A DNA stretch of 64,000 bases. Source: Pseudomonas iridis (GTDB lineage: Bacteria > Pseudomonadota > Gammaproteobacteria > Pseudomonadales > Pseudomonadaceae). The notes below the pieces were generated by a model. The model made no database searches. It was not told the origin of the DNA and saw only the letters and a program-made list of their open reading frames with translations. Location: the NCBI RefSeq assembly GCF_017980685.1, contig NZ_JACXXO010000008.1:218536-282535 (forward strand). The letters run 5' to 3'. Below are positions 31,632 through 39,833 of the stretch, in pieces; positions within the stretch are counted from its first letter, which is position 1, and each line of letters opens with the position of its first letter. Made by a program: the position numbers and the translations under genes.

Positions 31632-32621
31632 TCAGTCCGGATTTTGCGGATTCAACCAGCCGCGCACCCGACGGAACAACTGTTCCTGCTCGGCCTTGTT
31701 ATCCGGCAATGCCCTGAGCGCCACCTGGCTGAACGCCGGCGTCTTCAAACGCTTGCTCGCTTGCATACGCTCCAACGCCGCATGGCGATCCAGCGGTTTA
31801 TCCATATAGAAGATATCCGCCGTCGGCAGCTTCAGCGTAGGCGTCAGTTCCGCCAGTGGCGGTTTGGCCTTGGCCGGTGCCTGTGCGTCGACCATGACGA
31901 ATTTCTCCACCTGCGCTGTCTGCCGCTCGCTCAGGTAACGCGCTGCCCAATAGGCGCCGGTGCCGTGGCCGAGCACAACAATGCGTCGCGCGCTCTGCTG
32001 TTCGGCGTAGGCAATGGCTGCGTCGATCCGCGCGAAGATCCGTTCGGCATCGGCTTTGGACTGTTCTTCAGTCGTCTCGGCCACCACTTGATCGGCAACT
32101 TCCGCCTCACCGCCTGCGGCCTGTTCGATGGGTTGCGCCGTGGTGGCATCCTTACTGCCAGTTTCCGGCGCTTTCGGCGCCGCTGCGGCTTCGACTACGC
32201 GCGGCGCGAACGCATCGCTTTGCAGATCGGGCAGGGTAATACTCAGGCTGCTCCACTCGGCGTTCGGCAACTTCTGCCGCAAAGGACCGATTGCCTGAGG
32301 CCAGTCAGCGGTCTCGCCGGCGCCCGGGACGATAATCACTGCGCCTTTGGGATCGGCGGTGTTGGCCGGTTTCCACAGGGCCAGGAAGGTCTCGCTGGCC
32401 GCCTGCAACTGTTGCTGTTCTTGCGCCGGCACTTTACGTTCAAGTGCTGCGGCTTCTTCCTGACTACGCTCAAGCAGTGGCTGACGTTCGGCCGGTTTTT
32501 CTTCAGCGGGTTTTTCCGCTGCGGCGGCCGGGGCCGGATCGGCGGCGTTGACGGAAAACGCACAAGGCAGGATCAGCGACAGGCACAATGCTGGCATTGC
32601 CAGGCGGTAAACAGAGGGCAT
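31632..32621 (-). CDS. DUF3530 family alpha/beta-hydrolase-like exported protein
   Basis: A 329-residue protein with a signal peptide (about 1-26, ending SVNAAD) and an Ala/Pro/Glu-rich low-complexity stretch (about 27-75). A second charged insert (about 150-195) follows. The fold core is GAVIIVPGAGETADWP and the strand-turn-helix VLGHGTGAYWAARYL. At the position of the usual nucleophile elbow (G-x-S-x-G) it reads GHGTG, so the catalytic serine is replaced by glycine and hydrolase activity is doubtful. The C-terminal part has DAQAP. Its role is unknown; it is convergent with djlA and divergent from agtS. Confidence 0.82.
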   Translation of the reverse strand: MPSVYRLAMPALCLSLILPCAFSVNAADPAPAAAAEKPAEEKPAERQPLLERSQEEAAALERKVPAQEQQQLQAASETFLALWKPANTADPKGAVIIVPGAGETADWPQAIGPLRQKLPNAEWSSLSITLPDLQSDAFAPRVVEAAAAPKAPETGSKDATTAQPIEQAAGGEAEVADQVVAETTEEQSKADAERIFARIDAAIAYAEQQSARRIVVLGHGTGAYWAARYLSERQTAQVEKFVMVDAQAPAKAKPPLAELTPTLKLPTADIFYMDKPLDRHAALERMQASKRLKTPAFSQVALRALPDNKAEQEQLFRRVRGWLNPQNPD

Positions 32622-32694
32622 CGGTTATTCCAGGCCAGAAAGTATCCCGGCAGCCTAATGGGTTGGTCAGAATTTGTCAGTTCAAGAGACTTCA

Positions 32695-35091
32695 ATGAAG
32701 CGTTTTCACTGCCTGTGGGTTATCGGCTGTTTGTGGTTTCCCTTGATGGGCTGGGCGGCGCCTGCGCCACCGGCGCACGTTGCGCAATTGTCGGCGAGTG
32801 AGCAGCAATGGCTCGCGCAGCACAACGAATTGCGCGTCGGCCTGGTGTTGCAGGCACCGTACGCGCAATACGACCGACGCTTGCAGCGGTTGTCCGGGGC
32901 CAATGTCGAACTGATGAAGTTGCTCGCCCAGGCACTCAATGTTGAGCTGAGCTGGCGCAATTTTCAGGATCTGGCGCAATTGGAAGCGGCGGTGCGCGAT
33001 GGCGAAGTCGATATCGCCCCAGGGCTGACCCAGACACCCAGTGCGCTGCGCCTGTGGCAGTTTTCCGATCCGTACATGCGCGTGCCGCAACTGGTGGTCA
33101 GCGATCAGAAGGCCAGCGGCGGGGTGGATCTTGAAAAGCTCGACGGCCAGACCCGCGTCGCCGTGCGCATGCCGAGTACTACTGCCGACTATTTGCGCGG
33201 CAACTATCCACATCTGAACCTGCAAGGCGTGCCGCTGGAGCGTCAGGCGTTGCAGCTGTTGCTGAGTCAGCAGGCCTCTTACGCGGTGGTCGATGAAGCG
33301 CAGCTCGGTCGGCTGTCAGTGGAACCGGAGTTCGCCGAACTGGTGGTGGTGGGCGACATCGGTCTGCCGCAACTGCTGCGCGTGGCTTCGCGGCGCGATT
33401 GGCCGGAGCTGGCCGGTATCGTCCAGAGCGCATTGCGGGCGATCCCGGCCAAGGATCTGGAACGCCTGCACAATCAATGGCTGCAACCCAAGTATCCGAG
33501 GTTGTCGGAGTCGCCTGGGTTCTGGCAGAACCTCAGTCTGTTGTTCGCCGTCATGTTGCTCAGTTGCATGGCGATTGTGTTCTGGCAGCGGCGTCAGCAG
33601 CGCAGTCTCGAACAGCGTCTGCTCGCCGCACGGGAAGACATTGCCCTGCGCGCAGCCAGCGAAGAAGCCTTGCGGCTGACGCAGTTTTCCATCGATCAAA
33701 GCACCGTCGGCATTCTTTGGGTCAACTGGGACAGCCACGTGCGGTACGCCAATCGGGCGGCAGAAAACATGCTCGGTTACCCCTCGGGTGGGCTGATCGA
33801 ACGGCCGTTGATCGACTTCGAACCGGGCCTGCACATGGACCGTTGGCTCAACCTGTGGAAGCGCGCGCGGGCCAGTGAAGAAGGGCCGCAGAGTTTCGAA
33901 ACCAGTTGCGTGCGCGCGGATGGCAGTGTTTTGCCGGCGGACGTGTCGCTGAGTTTCTTGCGCTTTCGTGACAGCGAATATCTGGTGGTTTACCTCACCG
34001 ACGTCACCGACCGTCGTCGTGCACTGGCGGCGTTGCAGGAAAGCGAGGCGCGACTGCAAGGCATCGCCGCCAACGTGCCGGGGCTGGTGTTCCGTCTGGA
34101 GCGGGCGCCTGTCACCGGGCAAATCGACTTTGCCTATATATCCGAGGGCAGCGAAAGTCTGGTCGGTTATGCCCCGGCGGCCATCGCTCACCGCGACATG
34201 GGCCTGCGCAGCCTGGTGCATCCGGACGACAAGGCCAGTTATCACCAGACCCAGGATCAGGCGCTGGACACCGATAGCGACTGGTCGTGGCAGGGACGAA
34301 TCCTCACGCGCCAAGGGGTGCAGCGTTGGGCCGAAATCAAGGCGATCACCCGACAGCTTGAAGATGGCGCTTATGTCTGGGATGGCATTGTCTGGGACAT
34401 CACCGAGAGCAAGCGCATCGAGCTGGAACTGGCGTCATCGCGCGAGCAACTGCGCGAACTGTCGGCGCACCTCGAAAGCGTGCGCGAGGAAGAGAAGGCG
34501 CGGATCGCCCGCGAGGTACACGACGAGTTGGGGCAAATGCTCACGGTGCTGAAACTGGAGACATCGATGTGCGAATTGGCCTACGCGCAACTCGATCCCG
34601 GTCTGCACGAGCGGCTGAACAGCATGAAACGCCTGATCGCCCAGTTGTTTCAGCTGGTGCGCGATGTGGCGACCGCGTTGCGGCCGCCGATTCTCGATGC
34701 CGGGATTGCCTCGGCAATCGAGTGGCAGGCGCGAAGATTCGAAGCGCGGACGCAGATTCCGTGTCTGGTGCAGGTACCGGACAATCTGCCACCGCTCAGT
34801 GATGCCAAGGCGATTGGCTTGTTCCGGATTCTGCAAGAGGCGCTGACCAATGTGATGCGTCATGCCCAGGCGCATACTGTGGAACTCACGCTGGTACTGG
34901 CAGGCGACGAATTGTGTCTGACAGTCAGCGATGATGGCGTAGGATTTGTCGCCGCTGCTGGCCGGCCGACTTCGTTTGGTTTGGTAGGCATACGTGAGCG
35001 GGTGCTGATCATGGGCGGGCGGTTTGCGCTTGAAAGTGAGCCGGGGGAGGGCACCAGTCTGATGGTGTGGGTGCCGGTGGATGAAGCCTGA
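32695..35091 (+). CDS. agtS: Hybrid-input sensor histidine kinase AgtS (periplasmic binding domain, two PAS, HisKA_3)
   Basis: A 798-residue membrane kinase. Signal peptide (about 1-20), one Venus-flytrap amino-acid-binding domain (about 40-265), a membrane helix (about 275-295, LLFAVMLLSCMAIVFW), and two PAS domains (about 320-435 and 450-575). A NarL-type dimerisation domain follows with phospho-acceptor His in REVHDELGQ, then an ATPase with EALTNVMRHA and DDGVGF. The ATG at 32695 opens the signal peptide. Position and partner genes match P. aeruginosa PA0600 (AgtS), which regulates 4-aminobutyrate and 5-aminovalerate uptake. The ligand here is inferred from that. Confidence 0.78.
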   Translation: MKRFHCLWVIGCLWFPLMGWAAPAPPAHVAQLSASEQQWLAQHNELRVGLVLQAPYAQYDRRLQRLSGANVELMKLLAQALNVELSWRNFQDLAQLEAAVRDGEVDIAPGLTQTPSALRLWQFSDPYMRVPQLVVSDQKASGGVDLEKLDGQTRVAVRMPSTTADYLRGNYPHLNLQGVPLERQALQLLLSQQASYAVVDEAQLGRLSVEPEFAELVVVGDIGLPQLLRVASRRDWPELAGIVQSALRAIPAKDLERLHNQWLQPKYPRLSESPGFWQNLSLLFAVMLLSCMAIVFWQRRQQRSLEQRLLAAREDIALRAASEEALRLTQFSIDQSTVGILWVNWDSHVRYANRAAENMLGYPSGGLIERPLIDFEPGLHMDRWLNLWKRARASEEGPQSFETSCVRADGSVLPADVSLSFLRFRDSEYLVVYLTDVTDRRRALAALQESEARLQGIAANVPGLVFRLERAPVTGQIDFAYISEGSESLVGYAPAAIAHRDMGLRSLVHPDDKASYHQTQDQALDTDSDWSWQGRILTRQGVQRWAEIKAITRQLEDGAYVWDGIVWDITESKRIELELASSREQLRELSAHLESVREEEKARIAREVHDELGQMLTVLKLETSMCELAYAQLDPGLHERLNSMKRLIAQLFQLVRDVATALRPPILDAGIASAIEWQARRFEARTQIPCLVQVPDNLPPLSDAKAIGLFRILQEALTNVMRHAQAHTVELTLVLAGDELCLTVSDDGVGFVAAAGRPTSFGLVGIRERVLIMGGRFALESEPGEGTSLMVWVPVDEA

Positions 35092-35118
35092 CGGTTGAGT
35101 GGTGTTGATGCTGGCCTC

Positions 35119-35182
35119 TTCGCGAGCAGGCTCGCTCCTACGTTGGAATGCATTTCCCTGAGGGAGCGAGCCTGCTCGCGAA
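35119..35182. repeat. REP pair (BIME) between agtS and agtR
   Basis: Two inverted units sharing the core CGAGCCTGCTCGCG: 35119-35141 (reverse) and 35161-35182 (forward), 19 bases apart. The second unit ends 20 bases before the agtR start codon. Placed inside a kinase-regulator operon, it probably changes mRNA stability or coupling between the two genes. Confidence 0.9.
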
Positions 35183-35201
35183 TTTTGAAGTGGAGAAGAA
35201 C

Positions 35202-35831
35202 GTGATCCGAGTACTGGTAGCCGAAGACCACACCATCGTGCGCGAAGGCATCAAGCAATTGATCGGCCTGGCCAAGGATCTGCTGGTGGTGGGGGAGGCG
35301 AGCAATGGCGAACAATTGCTCGAGACCCTGCGCCATGTGCCGTGCGAAGTGGTCTTGCTCGACATCTCCATGCCCGGGGTCAACGGACTGGAAGCGATAC
35401 CGCGAATCCGCGCGCTGAATAATCCGCCAGCGATTCTGGTGCTGTCGATGCACGACGAAGCGCAAATGGCCGCTCGTGCGCTAAAGATCGGCGCCGCGGG
35501 TTACGCGACCAAGGACAGTGATCCGGCGCTGCTGCTCACTGCCATTCGTAAAGTTGCGGCGGGCGGGCGCTATATCGATCCGGATCTGGCCGACCGCATG
35601 GTCTTCGAAGTCGGTCTGACTGATTCGCGGCCGTTGCATTCGCTGTTGTCCGAACGCGAGTTCTCGGTGTTCGAGCGCCTGGCCCAGGGCGCCAACGTCA
35701 ACGACATCGCCCAGCAACTGGCCCTGAGCAGTAAAACCATCAGCACCCACAAGGCGCGGCTGATGCAGAAGCTCAATATCACTTCACTGGCGGAACTGGT
35801 GAAGTACGCGATGGAACACAAACTTCTCTGA
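35202..35831 (+). CDS. agtR: LuxR/NarL-type response regulator AgtR
   Basis: A 209-residue regulator with a receiver domain (acidic AEDH, phospho-Asp in VVLLDISMPG near residue 54, conserved LVLSMHDEA and TKD lysine) and a C-terminal LuxR helix-turn-helix (LSEREFSVFERLAQGANVNDIAQQLALSSKTISTHKARL). The start is the GTG at 35202 with GGAG six bases upstream. An ATG at 35148 would translate the REP repeat into a junk N-terminus. It is the partner of the kinase upstream; likely targets are the transporter genes that follow. Confidence 0.82.
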   Translation: MIRVLVAEDHTIVREGIKQLIGLAKDLLVVGEASNGEQLLETLRHVPCEVVLLDISMPGVNGLEAIPRIRALNNPPAILVLSMHDEAQMAARALKIGAAGYATKDSDPALLLTAIRKVAAGGRYIDPDLADRMVFEVGLTDSRPLHSLLSEREFSVFERLAQGANVNDIAQQLALSSKTISTHKARLMQKLNITSLAELVKYAMEHKLL

Positions 35832-35844
35832 CCTGAACGCGATC

Positions 35845-35934
35845 CCCTGTAGGAGCTGCCGAAGGCTGCGATCTTTCGATCTTGATCTTAAAAAACAAGA
35901 TCAAAAGATCGCAGCCTCCGGCAGCTCCTACCAG
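35845..35934. repeat. Composite palindrome, AAAAGATCG family, copy 3
   Basis: A near-perfect long inverted repeat. GTAGGAGCTGCCGAAGGCTG and the following GATCTTT are mirrored by AAAGATC and CAGCCTCCGGCAGCTCCTAC, with a central GATCTTGATCTT/AAGATCAAAAGATC stem around an A run. It immediately follows agtR and probably ends its transcript in both directions. Confidence 0.88.
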
Positions 35935-36035
35935 GGGGGGTGTGTGGGCATATCTGTTAGCGACAGCCGCTTTTGCTGGTTCCTGCGGCTCGCAGCTTGT
36001 CGCTCGTCGCTCGCTTGCCAATGCGCGCCATCCTT
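35935..36035. other. Non-coding stretch between agtR repeat and agtA promoter
   Basis: The agtR-agtA interval (35832-36162) holds no gene. It carries the palindrome at 35845-35934, a GCTCGCAGCTTGTCGCTCGTCGC segment of short CGCT repeats in this stretch, and the agtA control region after 36036. Confidence 0.6.
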
Positions 36036-36051
36036 GTAGGGCGATCCCTAC
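36036..36051. promoter_or_regulatory. Palindrome upstream of agtA, candidate AgtR site
   Basis: GTAGGG and CCCTAC arms (36036-36041, 36046-36051) around CGAT, a perfect 16-base dyad. It is centred about 55 bases before the putative -35 box, a suitable place for an activator of the NarL/LuxR type. The protein that binds it is inference. Confidence 0.4.
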
Positions 36052-36097
36052 CCCCAACCTTCCATACGGCTGAGGCGATTCTCTCCTGCGCCCCGAT

Positions 36098-36125
36098 TTG
36101 CGTGGCTGCCGCCAGCCACTAGGCT
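36098..36125 (+). promoter_or_regulatory. Putative agtA promoter with dyad in its spacer
   Basis: TTGCGT (36098-36103), a 16-base spacer and TAGGCT (36120-36125). The spacer is filled by the perfect inverted repeat GTGGCTG-CCGC-CAGCCAC (36102-36119). The weak -10 fits a regulated promoter, and the dyad could be an operator. No reporter evidence is available. Confidence 0.4.
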
Positions 36126-36162
36126 GGATACACAAGCAGTCATCAACAACAAAGGTGTGGGT

Positions 36163-37287
36163 ATGAGCCAGGTCGATACAAGCGCAGGAGCCAGTGATGT
36201 GCTGGTCAGCTTTCGTGGAGTGCAGAAGAGCTACGACGGCGAGAACCTGATCGTCAAAGACCTCAACCTGGACATTCGCAAAGGCGAATTCCTCACCCTG
36301 CTCGGGCCGTCCGGTTCCGGCAAGACCACCAGCCTGATGATGCTCGCCGGTTTCGAAACCCCGACCGCCGGTGAAATTCTGCTGGCCGGTCGCTCGATCA
36401 ACAACGTGCCGCCGCACAAGCGCGACATCGGCATGGTGTTTCAGAACTACGCCTTGTTCCCGCACATGACCGTGGCCGAAAACCTCGCGTTCCCGTTGAG
36501 CGTGCGCGGGCTGAACAAGAGCGACGTCAGCGACAAGGTGAAAAAAGTCCTGAGCATGGTCCAGCTCGATGCCTTCGCCCAGCGTTATCCGGCGCAGTTG
36601 TCCGGCGGCCAGCAGCAACGTGTGGCGCTGGCCCGCGCGTTGGTGTTCGAACCGCAACTGGTGCTGATGGACGAACCCCTCGGCGCCCTCGACAAACAAC
36701 TGCGTGAACACATGCAGATGGAAATCAAACACCTGCACCAGCGCCTCGGCGTGACCGTGGTCTACGTGACCCACGATCAGGGCGAAGCACTGACCATGTC
36801 CGACCGCGTGGCCGTGTTCCATCAGGGCGAAATCCAGCAGATTGCGCCGCCGCGCAGCCTCTACGAAGAACCGAAAAACACCTTCGTCGCCAACTTCATC
36901 GGTGAAAACAACCGCCTCAACGGCCGGTTGCTCAGCCAGAACGGCGAGCGCTGCGTGGTCGAGTTGAGCCGTGGCGAGAAGGTCGAGGCGCTGGCGGTCA
37001 ACGTCGGCCAGACCGGCGAGCCGGTGACCCTGTCGATTCGTCCGGAACGCGTCAGCCTCAACGGTTCGAGTGATCAATGCGTTAACCGCTTCTCAGGGAG
37101 GGTGGCGGAATTCATCTATCTGGGCGACCACGTCCGGGTGCGCCTGGAAGTCTGCGGCAAGACCGACTTCTTCGTGAAACAACCGATTGCCGAGCTCGAT
37201 CCAGGGCTCAGCGTCGGCGACGTGGTTCCGCTTGGCTGGCAGGTCGAGCACGTTCGCGCGCTTGATCCTCTTTTAGAGGCGAACTGA
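36163..37287 (+). CDS. agtA: ABC transporter ATPase AgtA (4-aminobutyrate/5-aminovalerate type)
   Basis: A 374-residue PotA-like ATPase. Walker A GPSGSGKT (about 48-55), Q-loop VFQNYALFPH, signature LSGGQQQR, Walker B LVLMDEPLGALD and switch THDQGEA are all present. A C-terminal TOBE domain (about 280-365) follows. The ATG at 36163 with AAGGTG upstream is preferred over a GTG six bases earlier. It is the first gene of a four-gene spermidine/putrescine-type import operon. Specificity is taken from the matching agtABCD order of P. aeruginosa PA0603-0606. Confidence 0.82.
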   Translation: MSQVDTSAGASDVLVSFRGVQKSYDGENLIVKDLNLDIRKGEFLTLLGPSGSGKTTSLMMLAGFETPTAGEILLAGRSINNVPPHKRDIGMVFQNYALFPHMTVAENLAFPLSVRGLNKSDVSDKVKKVLSMVQLDAFAQRYPAQLSGGQQQRVALARALVFEPQLVLMDEPLGALDKQLREHMQMEIKHLHQRLGVTVVYVTHDQGEALTMSDRVAVFHQGEIQQIAPPRSLYEEPKNTFVANFIGENNRLNGRLLSQNGERCVVELSRGEKVEALAVNVGQTGEPVTLSIRPERVSLNGSSDQCVNRFSGRVAEFIYLGDHVRVRLEVCGKTDFFVKQPIAELDPGLSVGDVVPLGWQVEHVRALDPLLEAN

Positions 37288-37335
37288 TCGCCCCGGCAAC
37301 ACCAACACCAACCCTGCACGTGGAGAGAACAATAA

Positions 37336-38379
37336 ATGTTGAGATCCCTGAAGTTCACCGCCCTTACCCTGGGCCTGATGGGTGCGGCAAGCGCAATGGC
37401 TGCCGGCCCGGATTTGACCGTGGTGTCGTTTGGCGGGGCGAACAAGGCTGCGCAAGTCAAAGCCTTCTATGCACCGTGGGAAGCGGCGGGCAACGGCAAG
37501 ATCGTTGCTGGCGAGTACAACGGTGAAATGGCCAAGGTCAAAGCCATGGTCGACACCAAGAGCGTGTCGTGGGATCTGGTGGAAGTTGAGTCGCCAGAAC
37601 TGTCCCGTGGCTGCGACGAAGACATGTTCGAGCCACTGGACCCTGCGCTGTTCGGCAAGACCGAAGACTACGTCAAAGGCGCGATTCAGCCGTGCGGCGT
37701 GGGTTTCTTCGTATGGTCCACCGTGCTCGCGTACAACGCCGACAAGCTGAAAACCGCGCCAACCAGTTGGGTCGATTTCTGGGACACCAAGAAATTCCCG
37801 GGCAAGCGTGGCCTGCGCAAGGGTGCCAAGTACACGCTCGAGTTCGCCTTGATGGCCGACGGCGTGGCGCCGAAAGACGTCTACAAGGAACTGGCCAGCA
37901 AGGGCGGTCAGGATCGCGCGTTCAAGAAACTCGATGAGCTGAAGCCAAGCATTCAGTGGTGGGAGGCAGGCGCGCAGCCCCCGCAGTATCTCGCTTCCGG
38001 TGACGTGGTCATGAGCTCGGCCTACAACGGTCGGATTGCTGCCGTGCAGAAAGAATCCAACCTGAAAGTGGTGTGGAACGGCGGCATCTACGACTTCGAC
38101 GCATGGGCCATCCCTAAAGGTCTGGACGCCAAGCGTGCGGAAGCGGCGAAGAAATTCATCGCCTTCTCGGTACAGCCGCAGCAGCAGAAGACCTACTCGG
38201 AAAACATCGCCTACGGCCCGGCCAACACTCAAGCCGTGCCGCTGCTGGCCAAGGACGTCCTGAAAGACATGCCGACCACGCCGGAAAACATCGCCAACCA
38301 GGTGCAGATCGACGTCAGCTTCTGGGCTGACAACGGCGAGCAGCTTGAGCAGCGTTTCAACTCCTGGGCTGCGAAATAA
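37336..38379 (+). CDS. agtB: ABC transporter periplasmic binding protein AgtB
   Basis: A 347-residue PotD/PotF-like binding protein. The signal peptide is MLRSLKFTALTLGLMGAASA with cleavage after AMA (about residue 22). DLTVVSFGGANKAAQ opens the mature domain. Aromatic residues that commonly line amine-binding clefts are seen (SWDLVEVE, SIQWWEAGAQPPQYL, WNGGIYDFDAWAIPKG). GGAGAGAAC lies just before the ATG. A REP pair after its stop would protect this message from decay, in keeping with the high demand for binding protein. Confidence 0.82.
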   Translation: MLRSLKFTALTLGLMGAASAMAAGPDLTVVSFGGANKAAQVKAFYAPWEAAGNGKIVAGEYNGEMAKVKAMVDTKSVSWDLVEVESPELSRGCDEDMFEPLDPALFGKTEDYVKGAIQPCGVGFFVWSTVLAYNADKLKTAPTSWVDFWDTKKFPGKRGLRKGAKYTLEFALMADGVAPKDVYKELASKGGQDRAFKKLDELKPSIQWWEAGAQPPQYLASGDVVMSSAYNGRIAAVQKESNLKVVWNGGIYDFDAWAIPKGLDAKRAEAAKKFIAFSVQPQQQKTYSENIAYGPANTQAVPLLAKDVLKDMPTTPENIANQVQIDVSFWADNGEQLEQRFNSWAAK

Positions 38380-38412
38380 GCAGAACCTGGTGAGGGTGGG
38401 CTTGCCCACCCC

Positions 38413-38502
38413 TGTGGGAGCGAGCCTGCTCGCGAAAGCAGTAGATCAGCCAGCATAGATGTGGAATGTGCTGGCCTCTTCGCGAGCAGACTCGCTCCCA
38501 CA
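38413..38502. repeat. REP pair (BIME) between agtB and agtC
   Basis: A forward unit at 38413-38436 and a reverse unit at 38479-38502 (one base differs: GAGCAGAC), 42 bases apart. It sits after the binding-protein gene and before the first permease gene. Confidence 0.92.
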
Positions 38503-38573
38503 GGTAGCTGTGTTTCAACACAACAGCGGTGGTTCGCCACCTCTGTAACGATCAAAGTTTTGCGGAGTACGTC

Positions 38574-39821
38574 ATGGCCATCGCCGTTCCCCTGAACGAG
38601 GGCGCCAGCCCCACCTTGAAGCAGAAGCTCAAGCGCGCCGAGCGGGTCAACCGCTGGAAAGCGCAGGCGCTGATTGCGCCGCTGGTGATTTTCCTGCTGC
38701 TGGTGTTTCTGGTGCCGATCGTGGCGCTGCTCTACAAAAGCGTCGGTAACCCGGAAGTGGTCGGCGGCCTGCCGCGTACCGTGGCGGCCATCGCCAGTTG
38801 GGACGGCCGTGGCCTACCCGCTGAACCCGTCTATAAAGCGGCGAGTGAAGACCTCGCCGAGGCGCGAAAAAACCAGACCTTGGGCGATTTGTCCAAGCGC
38901 TTGAACATGGAGTTGGCCGGCTATCGCAGCCTGCTGACCAAAACTGCGCGGGCGTTGCCATTCGCCAGCGAACCGGCCTCTTATAAAGAAGCGCTCGAAG
39001 CCCTCGATGAACGCTGGGGCGATCCGGCCTACTGGCAAGCGGTCAAGCGCAACACCAGTAACATCACCGCGTATTACCTGCTGGCGTCGGTCGATCACCG
39101 TATCGACGACCTCGGCGAAATCGCCCCGGCCACCCCGGACCAGGCGATCTACCTCGACATCTTCGCCCGTACCTTCTGGATGGGCCTGGTCATCACTGTG
39201 ATTTGCCTGGTGCTGGCGTATCCGTTGGCGTACTTGCTGGCGAACCTGCCGTCGCGTCAGAGCAACCTGCTGATGATTCTGGTGTTGCTGCCATTCTGGA
39301 CTTCGATTCTGGTGCGAGTGGCGGCGTGGATTGTGTTGCTGCAATCGGGTGGTCTGATCAACGGCGCGCTGATGGCGATGGGCATCATCGATAAGCCGCT
39401 GGAACTGGTGTTCAACCGCACCGGCGTGTACATCTCGATGGTGCACATCCTGCTGCCGTTCATGATCCTGCCGATCTACAGCGTGATGAAAGGCATCTCG
39501 CCAACCTACATGCGCGCCGCGATTTCCCTTGGCTGCCACCCGTTCGCGAGTTTCTGGCGGGTGTACTTCCCGCAGACCTATGCAGGCGTTGGCGCCGGCT
39601 GCCTGTTGGTGTTCATCCTCGCCATCGGCTACTACATCACCCCGGCGCTGCTCGGCAGCCCGAACGATCAAATGGTCAGCTACTTCGTCGCCTTCTACAC
39701 CAACACCAGCATCAACTGGGGCATGGCCACTGCGCTGGGCGGCTTGTTGCTGCTGGCGACCGTGGTGCTTTATCTGATCTACAGCTGGCTGGTGGGCGCC
39801 AGTCGCCTGCGCCTGAGCTAA
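38574..39821 (+). CDS. agtC: ABC transporter permease AgtC
   Basis: A 415-residue PotB-like permease. An N-terminal helix (IAPLVIFLLLVFLVPIVALLY) is followed by an unusually long periplasmic loop (about 60-195), then five further helices. The coupling motif is in the last cytoplasmic loop (YMRAAISLGCHPFASFWRVYFPQ, an EAA-type loop). The ATG at 38574 has GGAG upstream; the frame to 38529 adds a non-conserved segment. Confidence 0.82.
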   Translation: MAIAVPLNEGASPTLKQKLKRAERVNRWKAQALIAPLVIFLLLVFLVPIVALLYKSVGNPEVVGGLPRTVAAIASWDGRGLPAEPVYKAASEDLAEARKNQTLGDLSKRLNMELAGYRSLLTKTARALPFASEPASYKEALEALDERWGDPAYWQAVKRNTSNITAYYLLASVDHRIDDLGEIAPATPDQAIYLDIFARTFWMGLVITVICLVLAYPLAYLLANLPSRQSNLLMILVLLPFWTSILVRVAAWIVLLQSGGLINGALMAMGIIDKPLELVFNRTGVYISMVHILLPFMILPIYSVMKGISPTYMRAAISLGCHPFASFWRVYFPQTYAGVGAGCLLVFILAIGYYITPALLGSPNDQMVSYFVAFYTNTSINWGMATALGGLLLLATVVLYLIYSWLVGASRLRLS

Positions 39822-39833
39822 GGGGAGTTTGAA

